DNA from: Bacillus massilinigeriensis
GTDB lineage: Bacteria > Bacillota > Bacilli > Bacillales > Cytobacillaceae
DNA length: 64,000 nt
Direction: 5' to 3'
Assembly: GCF_900111815.1 (NCBI RefSeq)
Contig: NZ_LT630004.1
Location: forward strand, 2,906,126 to 2,970,125
Shown here: piece after piece, positions 35,717 to 43,791 of the stretch
Layout of the letters: every line of letters begins with the position of its first letter
How positions within the stretch are numbered: position 1 is the first letter of the stretch
Translations under genes and position numbers: made by a program
Notes under the pieces: generated by a model
Database searches by the model: none
The model's input: only the letters and a program-made list of their open reading frames with translations
What the model was told of the DNA's origin: nothing

Positions 35717-35752
35717 CAAAAAAGAGGCAGGACTCCCTTTGTCCCGCCCCTT
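35717..35752 (-). terminator. Intrinsic terminator between rpiB and ywlG
   Basis: Minus-strand GGGGCGGGAC / GTCCTGCCTC stem followed by TTTTTT, immediately after rpiB. It separates rpiB from ywlG transcriptionally. Confidence 0.85.
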
Positions 35753-35759
35753 TTCACCT

Positions 35760-36200
35760 TTACTTGCTTTCGTATTCTGTGATTTTACCTACGCGGTTTG
35801 CGTGACGGCCGCCCTCGTACTCAGTAGTCAGCCATGTTTGCGCTATTTCCCGGGCAAGTCCTGGGCCAATAACCCTTTCACCCATTGCAAGCATGTTGCT
35901 GTCATTATGCTGGCGAGTAGCTTTTGCACTGAAAAGGTCGTGCACAAGTGCACAGCGGATACCCTTTACTTTATTGGCAGCAATGCTCATCCCGATGCCA
36001 GTCCCGCAAATAAGAATGCCGCGGTCGAATTCTCCATTTGCTACTTTTTCCGCAACTGGAAGGGCATAATCCGGGTAGTCAACGGAAGTGTTGCATTCAC
36101 AGCCGAAATCTTCGTACTGAATGCCCATTTCTTCCATAAGCGACTTGATCTCTTCGCGAATATTCACTCCGCCATGATCCGATGCAATTGCAACTTTCAT
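35760..36200 (-). CDS. rpiB: Ribose-5-phosphate isomerase B
   Basis: Interconverts ribose 5-phosphate and ribulose 5-phosphate in the pentose phosphate pathway. The 146-aa protein has the N-terminal ASDHGGVNIREEI, the catalytic cysteine in ILICGTGIGMSIAANKVKG and the NTSVDYPDYA loop. The ribosome-binding site is CAGGAGG. Related RpiB/LacAB enzymes can act on allose or galactose phosphates, but the location argues for the ribose enzyme. Confidence 0.93.
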   Translation of the reverse strand: MKVAIASDHGGVNIREEIKSLMEEMGIQYEDFGCECNTSVDYPDYALPVAEKVANGEFDRGILICGTGIGMSIAANKVKGIRCALVHDLFSAKATRQHNDSNMLAMGERVIGPGLAREIAQTWLTTEYEGGRHANRVGKITEYESK

Positions 36201-36497
36201 ATGTGGTAGCCTCCTGATTTGCCCGTTGAGCCGAGCTTGATTCTTTCATTATTTTCTCATACTCCCGGAAAAATATAAAGAAAGCTGTCGAGCAGGATAG
36301 TAAAATTTCATGACGATTTTCTTGAATGTAAAATTCTCTCAAAAATATGGCGGAGGAAGTATTTATTTCATATTGGGAAAATACATTCATGAAGAAGCAA
36401 TCATCTAACAGCTTATCAATTGGGAAACTACAATCCCATCAATCGGAATAATGCGTATTCTACTTTTATCCATTTTCCAAAATAATATCAACGTAAT
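36201..36497. other. AT-rich intergenic region
   Basis: About 300 bp between the rpiB start and the terminator of the next chemoreceptor gene. I see no supported gene or clear promoter; the rpiB promoter must lie here. Confidence 0.5.
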
Positions 36498-36525
36498 AAA
36501 AAACTGCCGCAATGAGCAGCAGTCT
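36498..36525 (-). terminator. Intrinsic terminator of the second chemoreceptor gene
   Basis: Minus-strand ACTGCTGC / GCGGCAGT stem followed by TTTTTTAT. Confidence 0.8.
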
Positions 36526-36528
36526 TCA

Positions 36529-37824
36529 TTAGAGAGTGAATCTCGAAATGGTCGTTTTTAATTTTTCCGCCTGATGCTTCAGCTCGTCCACAAGCTGCTC
36601 CACTTCTTCCATGACGGCAGCTTGGTCATGTGCGGATGTGGCAACTTGGATAGCACCTGCTGATGTTTCTTCTGAAATAGCAGCAACCTCTTGAGACTGC
36701 GTGGATGTATGCAAAATTCCTTCCATTTGCTTGTCCACATGTGCGGCAATTTTCTTGACAGAGGATGCTGTCTTTTGAACGGTAAGTTCCATATTTCCTA
36801 GTACAATGGACGTTTTCTGACTTTTTGTCACTTCAGATTCTACCGTCTCCGTCTGAAGCATCATTTGGCTGACAATCTCACTTACCCCGCTATGGATGCT
36901 GCCAATCAGTTCCGTTATCCCCTTAACTGCGTGAGCGCTTTCATCTGCCAGCTTTCGGACTTCCTCTGCTACGACCGCAAAGCCGCGGCCGTGCTCTCCG
37001 GCCCGTGCCGCTTCAATAGAAGCATTAAGCGCTAACAAATTAGTCTGTGCCGCCATATCTCCGACAAGTTGAATAATCTCTCCGACGCGAGCTGCATCGC
37101 TTTCGAGCTTTTGCACTGTGAGTAGGGAATTTCTGCTTCTTTCCGCGAGTATGTCCATCCCTGAAATGAGGTTTTCTAGCGCTGCTTTTGATGCATGCAA
37201 TTCTTTTTCCATCTGTTTAGATTCCGAATTGGCTGTTTCCGCCCGCCGCTGGATATCTTCTGCAAGGCGTGCCATGTCGTCTACCGACTCCGCTGTCTCT
37301 TGTGTTGCTTCAGATGAACTCTCCGCCCCCGAAGATATTTCTTTAATCGTCGCTGCAATAACAGCAGCCTTGTGGGAAGCGGTTTTCGATCTGTCTGATA
37401 TAGCATGCACGACTTCATTCGTTTGCTGAAAGTTCTCCTCTATCATTTGCACCATTTCTCTGACGCTTGTAAGCATTCTATTGAACGCCAATGCTAGCGA
37501 CTGGATTTCATCATCGGACTCGGGAACTTCCACATTTACAGTTAAATCGCCGGCTGCTGCCTGGAGTGCCGTCTCTTCCAATTTCTTGAGTGGTTTAGTC
37601 AAGAGCCCTGCAGCGAAGTAAGCAAGAATGCCTGACCAAATCGCCCCAAGCAAAAGAACTCCAAGGCTGTAAACCATCTGACTCATGTTTAACGAATGTT
37701 CCACAAGCGGATATAGGAAGTAAATAAAAAATCCGCTAATCGTATATGTAATCACTGCTAATACAAATGTAAAAACGACAAGCTTTTTCCTTATTCCAAA
37801 GCGATAATTATTCCCTCTCCCCAC
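36529..37824 (-). CDS. Methyl-accepting chemotaxis protein without a sizeable external sensor
   Basis: A 431-aa receptor-like signalling protein. Two membrane helices (about residues 13-35 and 47-70) are joined by only about ten residues, so there is no extracytoplasmic sensor domain. HAMP follows, then the MCP signalling domain with the hairpin tip ([37 protein letters not shown]). It may sense membrane or cytoplasmic state, or act as an accessory transducer. The start is GTG (37822-37824) with GGGAGG 8 bp upstream. A sigma-D-like promoter is at 37886-37912. It interrupts the rpiB-ywlE neighbourhood of B. subtilis. Confidence 0.88.
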   Translation of the reverse strand: MGRGNNYRFGIRKKLVVFTFVLAVITYTISGFFIYFLYPLVEHSLNMSQMVYSLGVLLLGAIWSGILAYFAAGLLTKPLKKLEETALQAAAGDLTVNVEVPESDDEIQSLALAFNRMLTSVREMVQMIEENFQQTNEVVHAISDRSKTASHKAAVIAATIKEISSGAESSSEATQETAESVDDMARLAEDIQRRAETANSESKQMEKELHASKAALENLISGMDILAERSRNSLLTVQKLESDAARVGEIIQLVGDMAAQTNLLALNASIEAARAGEHGRGFAVVAEEVRKLADESAHAVKGITELIGSIHSGVSEIVSQMMLQTETVESEVTKSQKTSIVLGNMELTVQKTASSVKKIAAHVDKQMEGILHTSTQSQEVAAISEETSAGAIQVATSAHDQAAVMEEVEQLVDELKHQAEKLKTTISRFTL

Positions 37825-37885
37825 AGTTTTGCCTCCCGAAATACTTGTTTTTCCCTTTCACAAGGTAAAAAACAGTTTATCTTTT

Positions 37886-37912
37886 TCTTCGGCATAAACG
37901 CAGGAAAAGTTA
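37886..37912 (-). promoter_or_regulatory. Candidate sigma-D promoter of the second chemoreceptor gene
   Basis: Minus-strand TAAC (37909-37912), a 15-bp spacer and GCCGAAGA (37886-37893). Spacing is ideal and both elements are near, but not identical to, the sigma-D consensus. Confidence 0.5.
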
Positions 37913-37928
37913 ACCCTTTTCTAAAACA

Positions 37929-38372
37929 TTATACATCTTTTATACAATCAATTACTTTCTCTATCGCTTCAGAAATCTCTCGAAAGGCAGCTCGATAACG
38001 CTCGGCATTCCCCCCAAACGGATCGGCAATATCGATTCCAGCTTCCTCGCCCGCAAACTCTTTCAAGGTGTGAACTTTCCCTTGAGCTTCGGGAAAATGA
38101 GCAAGTACCGCATCTTTATGGCTACCGGTCATCGTGAGGATCAAAGTAGCCCAGCCAACTTCCTGTTCTGTTAGAAGCGTTGACTGATGCTCCAAATCCA
38201 AGTTATTTTCGCTAAGGACCAGCTTGGCGTTTGGCGAAGCATCGTTGCCATTTGCCGCAAACACCCCCGCCGACCGAACCTCTACGCCAGGAATCTTCTT
38301 ACCGGCAAGCACCGCTTCCGCCATCGGGCTCCTGCACGTATTCCCTGTACAAACAAACAGTATCTTAGCCAT
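37929..38372 (-). CDS. ywlE: Protein-arginine phosphatase (low-molecular-weight phosphatase family)
   Basis: Removes phosphate from phosphoarginine put on proteins by the McsB kinase, countering tagging for ClpCP degradation and affecting stress regulators. The 147-aa protein has the P-loop CTGNTCRSPMAEAV; the threonine after the asparagine is the residue that distinguishes the arginine phosphatase YwlE from tyrosine phosphatases. The general-acid aspartate is in ADPFGG near the C terminus. GGGAGGAAA precedes the ATG. mcsB is not in this window. Confidence 0.9.
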   Translation of the reverse strand: MAKILFVCTGNTCRSPMAEAVLAGKKIPGVEVRSAGVFAANGNDASPNAKLVLSENNLDLEHQSTLLTEQEVGWATLILTMTGSHKDAVLAHFPEAQGKVHTLKEFAGEEAGIDIADPFGGNAERYRAAFREISEAIEKVIDCIKDV

Positions 38373-38401
38373 CGTTGTTTCCTCCCTTTTTTCCCATTAT
38401 A

Positions 38402-38430
38402 AAATAAAAAGCCCGGCTTTTCACCGGGGC
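38402..38430 (-). terminator. Intrinsic terminator upstream of ywlE
   Basis: Minus-strand GCCCCGG / CCGGGC stem followed by TTTTTATTTT. It would stop minus-strand transcripts arriving from beyond the AT-rich insert before ywlE. Confidence 0.7.
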
Positions 38431-38439
38431 AGAAGTTGA

Positions 38440-38770
38440 TCTATTACACTGATAGTTATGACCTACTTAACCACAAACATCAATTACAGATAAGTTTGGC
38501 TTGAATTTAGAAGAAAATAACTTTAGACCAGGTTGACGCTTAGCAGCCGATTCTCTGTAGTTCTATATACCCATTTTTACCATTTTATAGGTTAAATAAC
38601 GTGTGCTAAGTTGGTGGATAAGTTAGAATAATACTTGAGTAAAAAATATTATTTTTAGCTTTCTACTTAGATAATTTTAAAAAAGGTGATGTCTATTATC
38701 AAAGTTGTATTGCATCTACTTCATCACAAATGCAGGAATTGACAGCATTGTTTCGTGAGAAAGAATAAAA
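38440..38770. other. AT-rich spacer with a short startless frame
   Basis: The region is clearly AT-rich. A frame of about 41 codons (38643-38768, ending SSQMQELTALFREKE) runs just before the next gene but has no acceptable start codon; AAGGTGATG at 38682 does not serve it. It could be the tail of a decayed gene. Confidence 0.3.
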
Positions 38771-39106
38771 ATGAACAAAATACTGAATTGGTTTATAGAG
38801 CCCTACCTTATCGTGATTTCTGAACTAAAATACCTGTCTCGCTTAAAAAAAGAACCTATTTCGAAAGAAAAGAAGTCCAGAATTTGGAAGCTCCAATATT
38901 TTAATATCGTGTTCTGTGCTCTCTATTCTATTTTTGCGATAGGAACTGTTTCCTATATTATACTTTCATTCCTTGTCGCTTGGTATGGATTTATTTGTTT
39001 GATTGTAACTATTCCCATGATGATACTTGCAAAAACTGTCCAAAAGAATCGGTATTTAAAGCGCAGGGAAGCATTTTTAGCCGGTGATCCGTACATGATA
39101 AATTAG
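38771..39106 (+). CDS. Small membrane protein, unknown family
   Basis: A 111-aa protein I do not recognise. It has a basic N-terminal third, then two hydrophobic segments (about residues 47-71 and 73-92), then a basic tail, so it is probably a two-helix inner-membrane protein. The ribosome-binding site is weak (AGAAAGAA). It is on the strand opposite to almost everything else, is AT-rich, and with the next gene interrupts the ywlE-mntP adjacency seen in B. subtilis, suggesting acquisition by transfer. Confidence 0.65.
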   Translation: MNKILNWFIEPYLIVISELKYLSRLKKEPISKEKKSRIWKLQYFNIVFCALYSIFAIGTVSYIILSFLVAWYGFICLIVTIPMMILAKTVQKNRYLKRREAFLAGDPYMIN

Positions 39107-39149
39107 AGAAATATGGTATTTAAACTAGTAGTTAGGAAGGTTTTTAAAA

Positions 39150-39692
39150 GTGAACTATTTAAAAGTTTTATTTATTTTAACACTATTTTTAACAGGTTGC
39201 AGCATCGAGAAATCAACTGGGGAAAGTACTGATAGTAAAAGGGAACAAAAAGAATTATCAAAAAAAGAAAAACAGAAAATTTTACTTGAATTTGTAAATA
39301 AAAAAACTAAAAAGGTATCTGATTATGAAGAGGCAGCATTTAAGTCTTTAACTTCAGTTTCAGGAGAAAACTTCACAAATGACCAGGTTATGCACACAGA
39401 ATTGGTCAATAATACAATCCCATCTTACAAAAAAGCTCTTGAAACAGCAAAAAAAATCAAGCCTGGATTTTCCGAATTAGAAGAGCCCAAAAAGCAGATA
39501 GTGAAAGCGACAGAAACCTTTTATGAGGCCCTCCTACTTGAAAAAGAGGCATTAGAAAAACAAGATAGCGACATAATGAAGCAATCAAATGAAAAGATGG
39601 TGGAATACAAAAAACAAATCGAGGAATACCATTCACAAATGCAACAGTTAGCGAAGAGATTGAATGTGGAATATACACCATATAGTAGTTGA
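39150..39692 (+). CDS. Putative lipoprotein, unknown family
   Basis: A 180-aa lipoprotein precursor: a short basic start, a hydrophobic stretch and the lipobox LTGC (Cys17), followed by a Lys/Glu-rich, largely helical domain. Such charged helical surface lipoproteins recur in Bacillaceae, but I cannot name a family. The start is GTG at 39150, with AGGAAGG about 7 bp upstream. Spacing of 43 bp from the preceding membrane-protein gene suggests an operon. A terminator follows at 39914-39950, inside repeat array 4. Confidence 0.75.
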   Translation: MNYLKVLFILTLFLTGCSIEKSTGESTDSKREQKELSKKEKQKILLEFVNKKTKKVSDYEEAAFKSLTSVSGENFTNDQVMHTELVNNTIPSYKKALETAKKIKPGFSELEEPKKQIVKATETFYEALLLEKEALEKQDSDIMKQSNEKMVEYKKQIEEYHSQMQQLAKRLNVEYTPYSS

Positions 39693-39879
39693 GTATAAGT
39701 GCCACTGGCTGATGAATTCCTAAAAATGATTATCTTCAAGTAGCTTGTTTAGTCCCTAGAATTGATAAGCTTCCGTGTGTTATCAATCAAACTAAGAAAT
39801 TTATCAATCTGATTCAACTAAACCCGAACTCACACCTCTCCTTGACAAGGTTTTAAGTAAAAAGAGTAACTTCGAGTTT

Positions 39880-40590
39880 GCTATTTTAATGATTGTGGAT
39901 ATTCTCAAGCCCTCGCCACACTCCAGCACGTCTGAGGGGTGGCTTTTTTTCTGGAATCAGCCAGCTTTTTCGCATTATCAACCACACTTCGAGATTTATC
40001 AACCAACTCCGAGCAAAAATCAACCAACTTACCGTCGTTATCAACCAACTTCCGTGCGAAATCAACCAAACGCAGCCGTGGCGCGGCTTCCGGGTTAAAA
40101 AGAGTAACTTCAAAAGGACTTGACCAAGTTCATGCCACACTCCAGCACGTCTGAGGGGTGGCTTTTTTTCTGGAATCAGCCAGCTTTTTCGCATTATCAA
40201 CCACACTTCGAGATTTATCAACCAACTCCGAGCAAAAATCAACCAACTTGCCGCCGTTATCAACCATCTTCCGTGCGAAATCAACCAAACGCAGCCGTGG
40301 CGTGGCTTCCGGGTTAAAAAGAGTAACTTCAAAAGGACTTGACCAAGTTCATACCACACTCCAGCACGTCTGAGGGGTGGCTTTTTTTCAGAAATCAGCC
40401 AGCTTTTGCGCATTATCAACCACACTTCGAGATTTATCAACCAACTCCGAGCAAAAATCAACCAACTTACCGCCGTTATCAACCATCTTCCGTGCGAAAT
40501 CAACCAAACGCAGCCGTGGCGTGGCTTCCGGGTTAAAGTGCAAATTCAACCAAACGCAGCCGTGGCGCCATTCAGGATAAGGTTATAAGC
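39880..40590 (+). repeat. Repeat array 4 (family B): phased TTATCAACCAA clusters with embedded terminators
   Basis: Three units of about 219 bp. ATCAA cores in unit 1 start at 39977, 39998, 40019, 40040 and 40061, exactly 21 bp apart; the other clusters begin at 40196 and 40415. Each unit also carries a GCCAC...GTGGC hairpin followed by a T-run on the plus strand (39914-39950, 40134-40169, about 40353-40388). The flank ends with CGCAGCCGTGGCG. Short NQPTxxx or STNxxx frames reflect the 21-bp step and have no ribosome-binding site. Confidence 0.9.
39914..39950 (+). terminator. Terminator in the first unit of repeat array 4
   Basis: GCCACACTC pairs with GAGGGGTGGC and is followed by seven T. 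It is the first terminator downstream of the lipoprotein gene and is repeated in the next two units. Confidence 0.75.
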
Positions 40591-40655
40591 CAAAAGAGTA
40601 ATTTGCAGACCCAGTCCCGGCACAGCTTCCGGCCCAAGGACCACACCCTCTCCTA

Positions 40656-41210
40656 CTAAAGCGGCAATAACAGCTTCAAACCCATAACAAGCAAGATGGA
40701 TCCGCCAAGGACTTCGCCGTATGAACCGAGGACGCCTTTCACCTTCCGGCCAATGAGAAGGCCTGCCCAAGAGAGGATAGCAGAAGCTGCGCCAAAACAA
40801 GCGATAACAAGAATGGTTCTTGCCCCGTAGATGCCAAGCGTCAGGCCGACGGAGAAGCTATCCAAACTTACGCTTAAGGCGAACAGAATCAGGCCGCTCC
40901 CGACCGGTGTTATGATGCTGTCACCGTCGGTATTAAATCCGGAGCGGATCATCTGCATCCCCATGAGCACGAGGAGACCGCCTCCGATATAGCCTGCAAT
41001 TGCGCCGAACTGGTCTGATAAAAAGCTGCCGACCACGATGCCGATGAGAGGCATAAGCATATGAAAAAAGCCAATGATAAGGCCAATTTTAAAAATTTGC
41101 CGTTTGGAGAGGGAAATCATCCCCATGCCAAGGCCGACGGAAAAAGCATCCATGCTTAACGCAAATGCCATTAATAATAACGTAATCAGTTCTCCCATCG
41201 CTGCTGCCAT
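40656..41210 (-). CDS. mntP: Manganese efflux pump MntP
   Basis: Exports Mn(II) across the membrane. The 184-aa protein has six hydrophobic segments and the two conserved acidic membrane motifs of the family (ALSMDAFSVGLGMG in the first half, SVSLDSFSVGLTLGI in the second), an internal repeat typical of MntP (B. subtilis YwlD). AAGGAGG precedes the ATG. A hairpin in the leader ends at this ribosome-binding site (41222-41256). I find no yybP-ykoY riboswitch. Confidence 0.93.
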   Translation of the reverse strand: MAAAMGELITLLLMAFALSMDAFSVGLGMGMISLSKRQIFKIGLIIGFFHMLMPLIGIVVGSFLSDQFGAIAGYIGGGLLVLMGMQMIRSGFNTDGDSIITPVGSGLILFALSVSLDSFSVGLTLGIYGARTILVIACFGAASAILSWAGLLIGRKVKGVLGSYGEVLGGSILLVMGLKLLLPL

Positions 41211-41221
41211 TCCTATGCCTC

Positions 41222-41256
41222 CTTGGACTTGCTAGTTCAACATATGCACGTCCAAG
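41222..41256 (-). promoter_or_regulatory. Leader hairpin abutting the mntP ribosome-binding site
   Basis: CTTGGAC and GTCCAAG (7-bp arms, 21-nt loop) end at the AAGGAGG of mntP, so the structure would partly cover the ribosome-binding site. Confidence 0.45.
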
Positions 41257-41283
41257 AGGGTTTAGAAGAGGTTTATAAGCCAA

Positions 41284-41316
41284 ATAAAAATAGCGGCAAT
41301 CCGCCGCTATTTTTTG
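41284..41316. terminator. Bidirectional terminator after ywlC
   Basis: AATAGCGGC / GCCGCTATT with a 5-nt loop and T-runs on both strands; it follows ywlC on the minus strand. Confidence 0.85.
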
Positions 41317-41318
41317 TA

Positions 41319-42365
41319 TTATTTTTTCCTGATGATTGGATATCCCGAAGCCTTGGAGAGACGATTCATGACTGCCTCGCCCACGCCAGCATCAGAAAAG
41401 ACTTCGCCAAAAATAATAGCAGCATTGCTTTCGTTGAAACGTCTAAGCGTATCATAAAGAGCTTCTGCCACCGTTTCGAGTTTTTCCCGGCTGCCGCAAG
41501 GGATAATAACATCAGCATCGTAAAAATCTTTATTCTCTTCCGTTGTCATCACACCGACTTTCATACCCTCCGCTCGCTTTTCATTGACGAGTTCTTGGAT
41601 ATCACCAGGGGTGCCATCTACCAAGTATAAAGGAGAATCCGGAGCATAATGGCGATATTTCATTCCTGGCGATTTCGGTGCTTGTCCCGGATCGGTGAGT
41701 GCAGGATCTACGCCAATCCTTCCGACTGATGCTTGCAGCTGCTCTCTTGTAATACCGCCCGGCCTAAGGATGACAGGATACTCCCCAGTGCAGTCCACAA
41801 CAGTCGATTCCACTCCAACACCTGTCGGACCACCATCGACAACCCCGGCAATTCTTCCGTTCAAATCCTCCCACACATGAGAGGCTGTTGTTGGGCTAGG
41901 TCTTCCCGAGACATTTGCGCTTGGCGCTGCAATCGGCAATCCTGATGCCTCAATCAACGCTAATGCCACTGGGTGCTCAGGCATCCTGACTGCGACCGTT
42001 GAAAGGCCTGCTGTCGCTTTTTCCGAGAGAACGCCCTCCTTTTTGTAGAGAACGAGCGTAAGCGGTCCAGGCCAAAACTTTTCCATTAAAATTTGCGCCT
42101 GCTCCGGTATTTCTGCAACAAATTCCTCAAGCTGCGTTTTGTTGGCTATGTGGATAATGAGCGGATTATCTCCCGGTCTGCCTTTAGCCTCAAATATTTT
42201 TGCGACTGCTTTATAATTTTTCGCATTGCCCCCAAGACCGTAAACGGTTTCTGTTGGAAAGGCAACCACTTCATTTCCCTTCAATTTTTCCGATGCTTCC
42301 ACAATTTGTGGATATGTGATTAAATTATCCACAAGTTTATCCACTGTCCATCGTGTTGTCTTCAT
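41319..42365 (-). CDS. ywlC: L-threonylcarbamoyladenylate synthase (Sua5/YwlC)
   Basis: Makes threonylcarbamoyl-AMP from threonine, bicarbonate and ATP for the t6A modification at tRNA position 37. The 348-aa protein has the YrdC domain (AFPTETVYGLGGNAKNYKAVAKIFEAKGRP in part; SANVSGRPSPTTASHV) and the C-terminal Sua5 domain (APKSPGMKYRHYAPDSPL). Start 42365 has AGAAGGGTGA upstream. DnaA boxes overlap its 5' end (42307-42345). Confidence 0.94.
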   Translation of the reverse strand: MKTTRWTVDKLVDNLITYPQIVEASEKLKGNEVVAFPTETVYGLGGNAKNYKAVAKIFEAKGRPGDNPLIIHIANKTQLEEFVAEIPEQAQILMEKFWPGPLTLVLYKKEGVLSEKATAGLSTVAVRMPEHPVALALIEASGLPIAAPSANVSGRPSPTTASHVWEDLNGRIAGVVDGGPTGVGVESTVVDCTGEYPVILRPGGITREQLQASVGRIGVDPALTDPGQAPKSPGMKYRHYAPDSPLYLVDGTPGDIQELVNEKRAEGMKVGVMTTEENKDFYDADVIIPCGSREKLETVAEALYDTLRRFNESNAAIIFGEVFSDAGVGEAVMNRLSKASGYPIIRKK

Positions 42366-42590
42366 ATTAATCACCCTTCTAGACTGGGTCCTATTACCCT
42401 AAAAAATAGTCCTTCAATCCTTTATATACTAACATATACTGAAGTAATTCCTATGAAAGTATAAAAGAAGTAGCGAGAGAAGACAAGTTTTTATCCACAA
42501 ATTGTGCATAATATCGGGGATTAAGTGGATAAGTCTGTGGATATAGCGAGATTTTTTATCGAAATTTTCATTATTATTGAGTTATCCACA
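42307..42590. promoter_or_regulatory. DnaA-box cluster at ywlC-ywlB
   Basis: Three perfect TTATCCACA boxes (42325-42333, 42491-42499, 42582-42590) and four with one mismatch (42307-42315 and 42536-42544 as TGTGGATAT; 42337-42345 as TTATCCACT; 42524-42532 as AGTGGATAA) lie within 284 bp, on both strands. From memory, ywlC-ywlB is one of the DnaA-box clusters outside oriC described in B. subtilis. Confidence 0.85.
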
Positions 42591-42997
42591 TTTGTTACTC
42601 TCTTAAAATGCTCTAATTCACCGACAGATCGACTTGCTTCCTCATAATGACAGCTTTCAAATCCTAGTTCCCGGAGAAAAATGGCTGCTGCCTGCTTGTC
42701 CGTTACAAGAAAAACATTCATTAGTCCTTTTTCCTTTGCCGTGCGCAACACGCGCCCTAGTAAAAGAAGGACCTCTTCATGGGAAGTGCCTTTCTGGATG
42801 ACGAGCGAACGGATTAAACCAGCATTCACAGCCGGCTCCATTCCAACACAGGCCTTCAGTTTTCCAGAGCTTGTCTCCAAAAAAAAGTAGCAATCTAAAT
42901 CTTCCTCCTGAAATTGGGTTCCCGGCTGCACTTCTGCTAAAAAGGACTTTAGTTTTTCAACGTCTTCCTTTGCAGCTACCCGAACAAGTTCTCCCAT
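42521..42997 (-). CDS. ywlB: YwlB-like GNAT-fold acetyltransferase
   Basis: A 158-aa protein weakly resembling GNAT N-acetyltransferases: acidic N-terminal helices, IRSLVIQKGTSHEEVLLLLGRVLRTA where the acetyl-CoA loop would be, and AAIFLRELGFE in the typical C-terminal position. The substrate is unknown. Gene order next to ywlC identifies it with B. subtilis ywlB. Start 42997 has AAGGGTGG upstream. Its last 25 or so codons run through two DnaA boxes. Confidence 0.75.
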   Translation of the reverse strand: MGELVRVAAKEDVEKLKSFLAEVQPGTQFQEEDLDCYFFLETSSGKLKACVGMEPAVNAGLIRSLVIQKGTSHEEVLLLLGRVLRTAKEKGLMNVFLVTDKQAAAIFLRELGFESCHYEEASRSVGELEHFKRVTNVDNSIIMKISIKNLAISTDLST

Positions 42998-43057
42998 TCC
43001 TTCCACCCTTTCTATTAATCTTATATGCTATATGTATGTGAAAGGGAGATAACTAGA

Positions 43058-43102
43058 ACTAAAAGGGAGACATAACCGCATCGTTGCGGTCATGCCTCCC
43101 TG
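43058..43102 (-). terminator. Intrinsic terminator of the KGG stress-protein gene
   Basis: A long near-perfect stem (AGGGAGGCATGACCGCA with its complement) around a tiny loop, followed on the minus strand by TTTTAG. Confidence 0.8.
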
Positions 43103-43146
43103 GTGTCTGAATACTTCTGTTATTTGTATCATGTATCGCCTTGTTA

Positions 43147-43593
43147 TTAGTCGTTCTTGCGCTGGCGGGATTCGCCGCCTTTTTCGCCGATCTCTTCGTA
43201 GAATTCGTCGCCATGCTTATCGCGAGTGGCTTCGCCGCCCTTTTTACCGATTTCCTGATAAAATTCTTTATCATGATTTTCGGCTGTTGCTTCGCCGCCT
43301 TTTTGGCCAATCTCTTGATAGAATTCTTTGTCATGGCTTTCAGCTGTTGCTTCGCCGCCTTTTTTACCGATTTCCTGGTAGAATTCTTTGTCATGATTTT
43401 CAGCTGTTGCTTCGCCGCCTTTTTTACCAATCTCCTGGTAGAATTCTTTGTCATGATTTTCGGCTGTTGCTTCGCCGCCTTTTTTACCGATCTCTTGGTA
43501 GAATTCTTTACCATGGTTATCGCTTGTTGCTTCGCCGCCCTTGCGTCCTCTTTCTTCACGAGTCATTTTTTCGTCATTATTTTTGTTTGCCAT
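43147..43593 (-). CDS. KGG-repeat general stress protein (GsiB-like hydrophilin)
   Basis: A 148-aa, very hydrophilic protein with six or seven tandem repeats of about 20-22 residues, each with EIGKKGGEAT and NHDKEFYQ; the repeat is the con-10/GsiB (KGG) motif of glucose-starvation and desiccation-type stress proteins. Such proteins are thought to be intrinsically disordered hydrophilins. AAAGGAG precedes the ATG and a sigma-B-like promoter lies at 43641-43666, as for gsiB. The longer-looking frames over the same DNA (KKAAKQQ type) are shadows. It separates ywlB from spoIIR, which are adjacent in B. subtilis. Confidence 0.9.
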   Translation of the reverse strand: MANKNNDEKMTREERGRKGGEATSDNHGKEFYQEIGKKGGEATAENHDKEFYQEIGKKGGEATAENHDKEFYQEIGKKGGEATAESHDKEFYQEIGQKGGEATAENHDKEFYQEIGKKGGEATRDKHGDEFYEEIGEKGGESRQRKND

Positions 43594-43640
43594 TATCTTT
43601 CATCTCCTTTTAGGTTGTTTTTTTTGTTTACACTCCTACA

Positions 43641-43666
43641 TTATCCGCTGTGGACATACTCTAAAC
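43641..43666 (-). promoter_or_regulatory. sigma-B promoter of the KGG stress-protein gene
   Basis: Minus-strand GTTTAG (43661-43666), a 14-bp spacer and GGATAA (43641-43646); the sigma-B consensus is GTTTAA-N12-14-GGGWAW. The position about 45 bp before the start codon is suitable. Confidence 0.7.
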
Positions 43667-43761
43667 CACTTGAAACTAAACTGTAACTCTCCTGTTCTTG
43701 CAATGTAATAATTATGGGAATTTAGCTGGGATTTTTGCCACTTTATCCATATTTTTCTACA

Positions 43762-43791
43762 AAAAAAAGACCACAGACAGCTGCGGTCAAT
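43762..43791 (-). terminator. Intrinsic terminator of spoIIR
   Basis: Minus-strand GACCGCAG / CTGTGGTC stem followed by TTTTTTTT. Confidence 0.85.

Noticed and set aside
41211-41318. yybP-ykoY manganese riboswitch before mntP
   Set aside because: The short leader contains only a simple 7-bp hairpin and none of the riboswitch's conserved internal-loop sequence.
43059-43686. Lys-rich and Phe/Cys-rich frames over the KGG protein gene
   Set aside because: The 60-66-bp repeat is open in several frames; only the KGG frame has a ribosome-binding site, a promoter and a known family.
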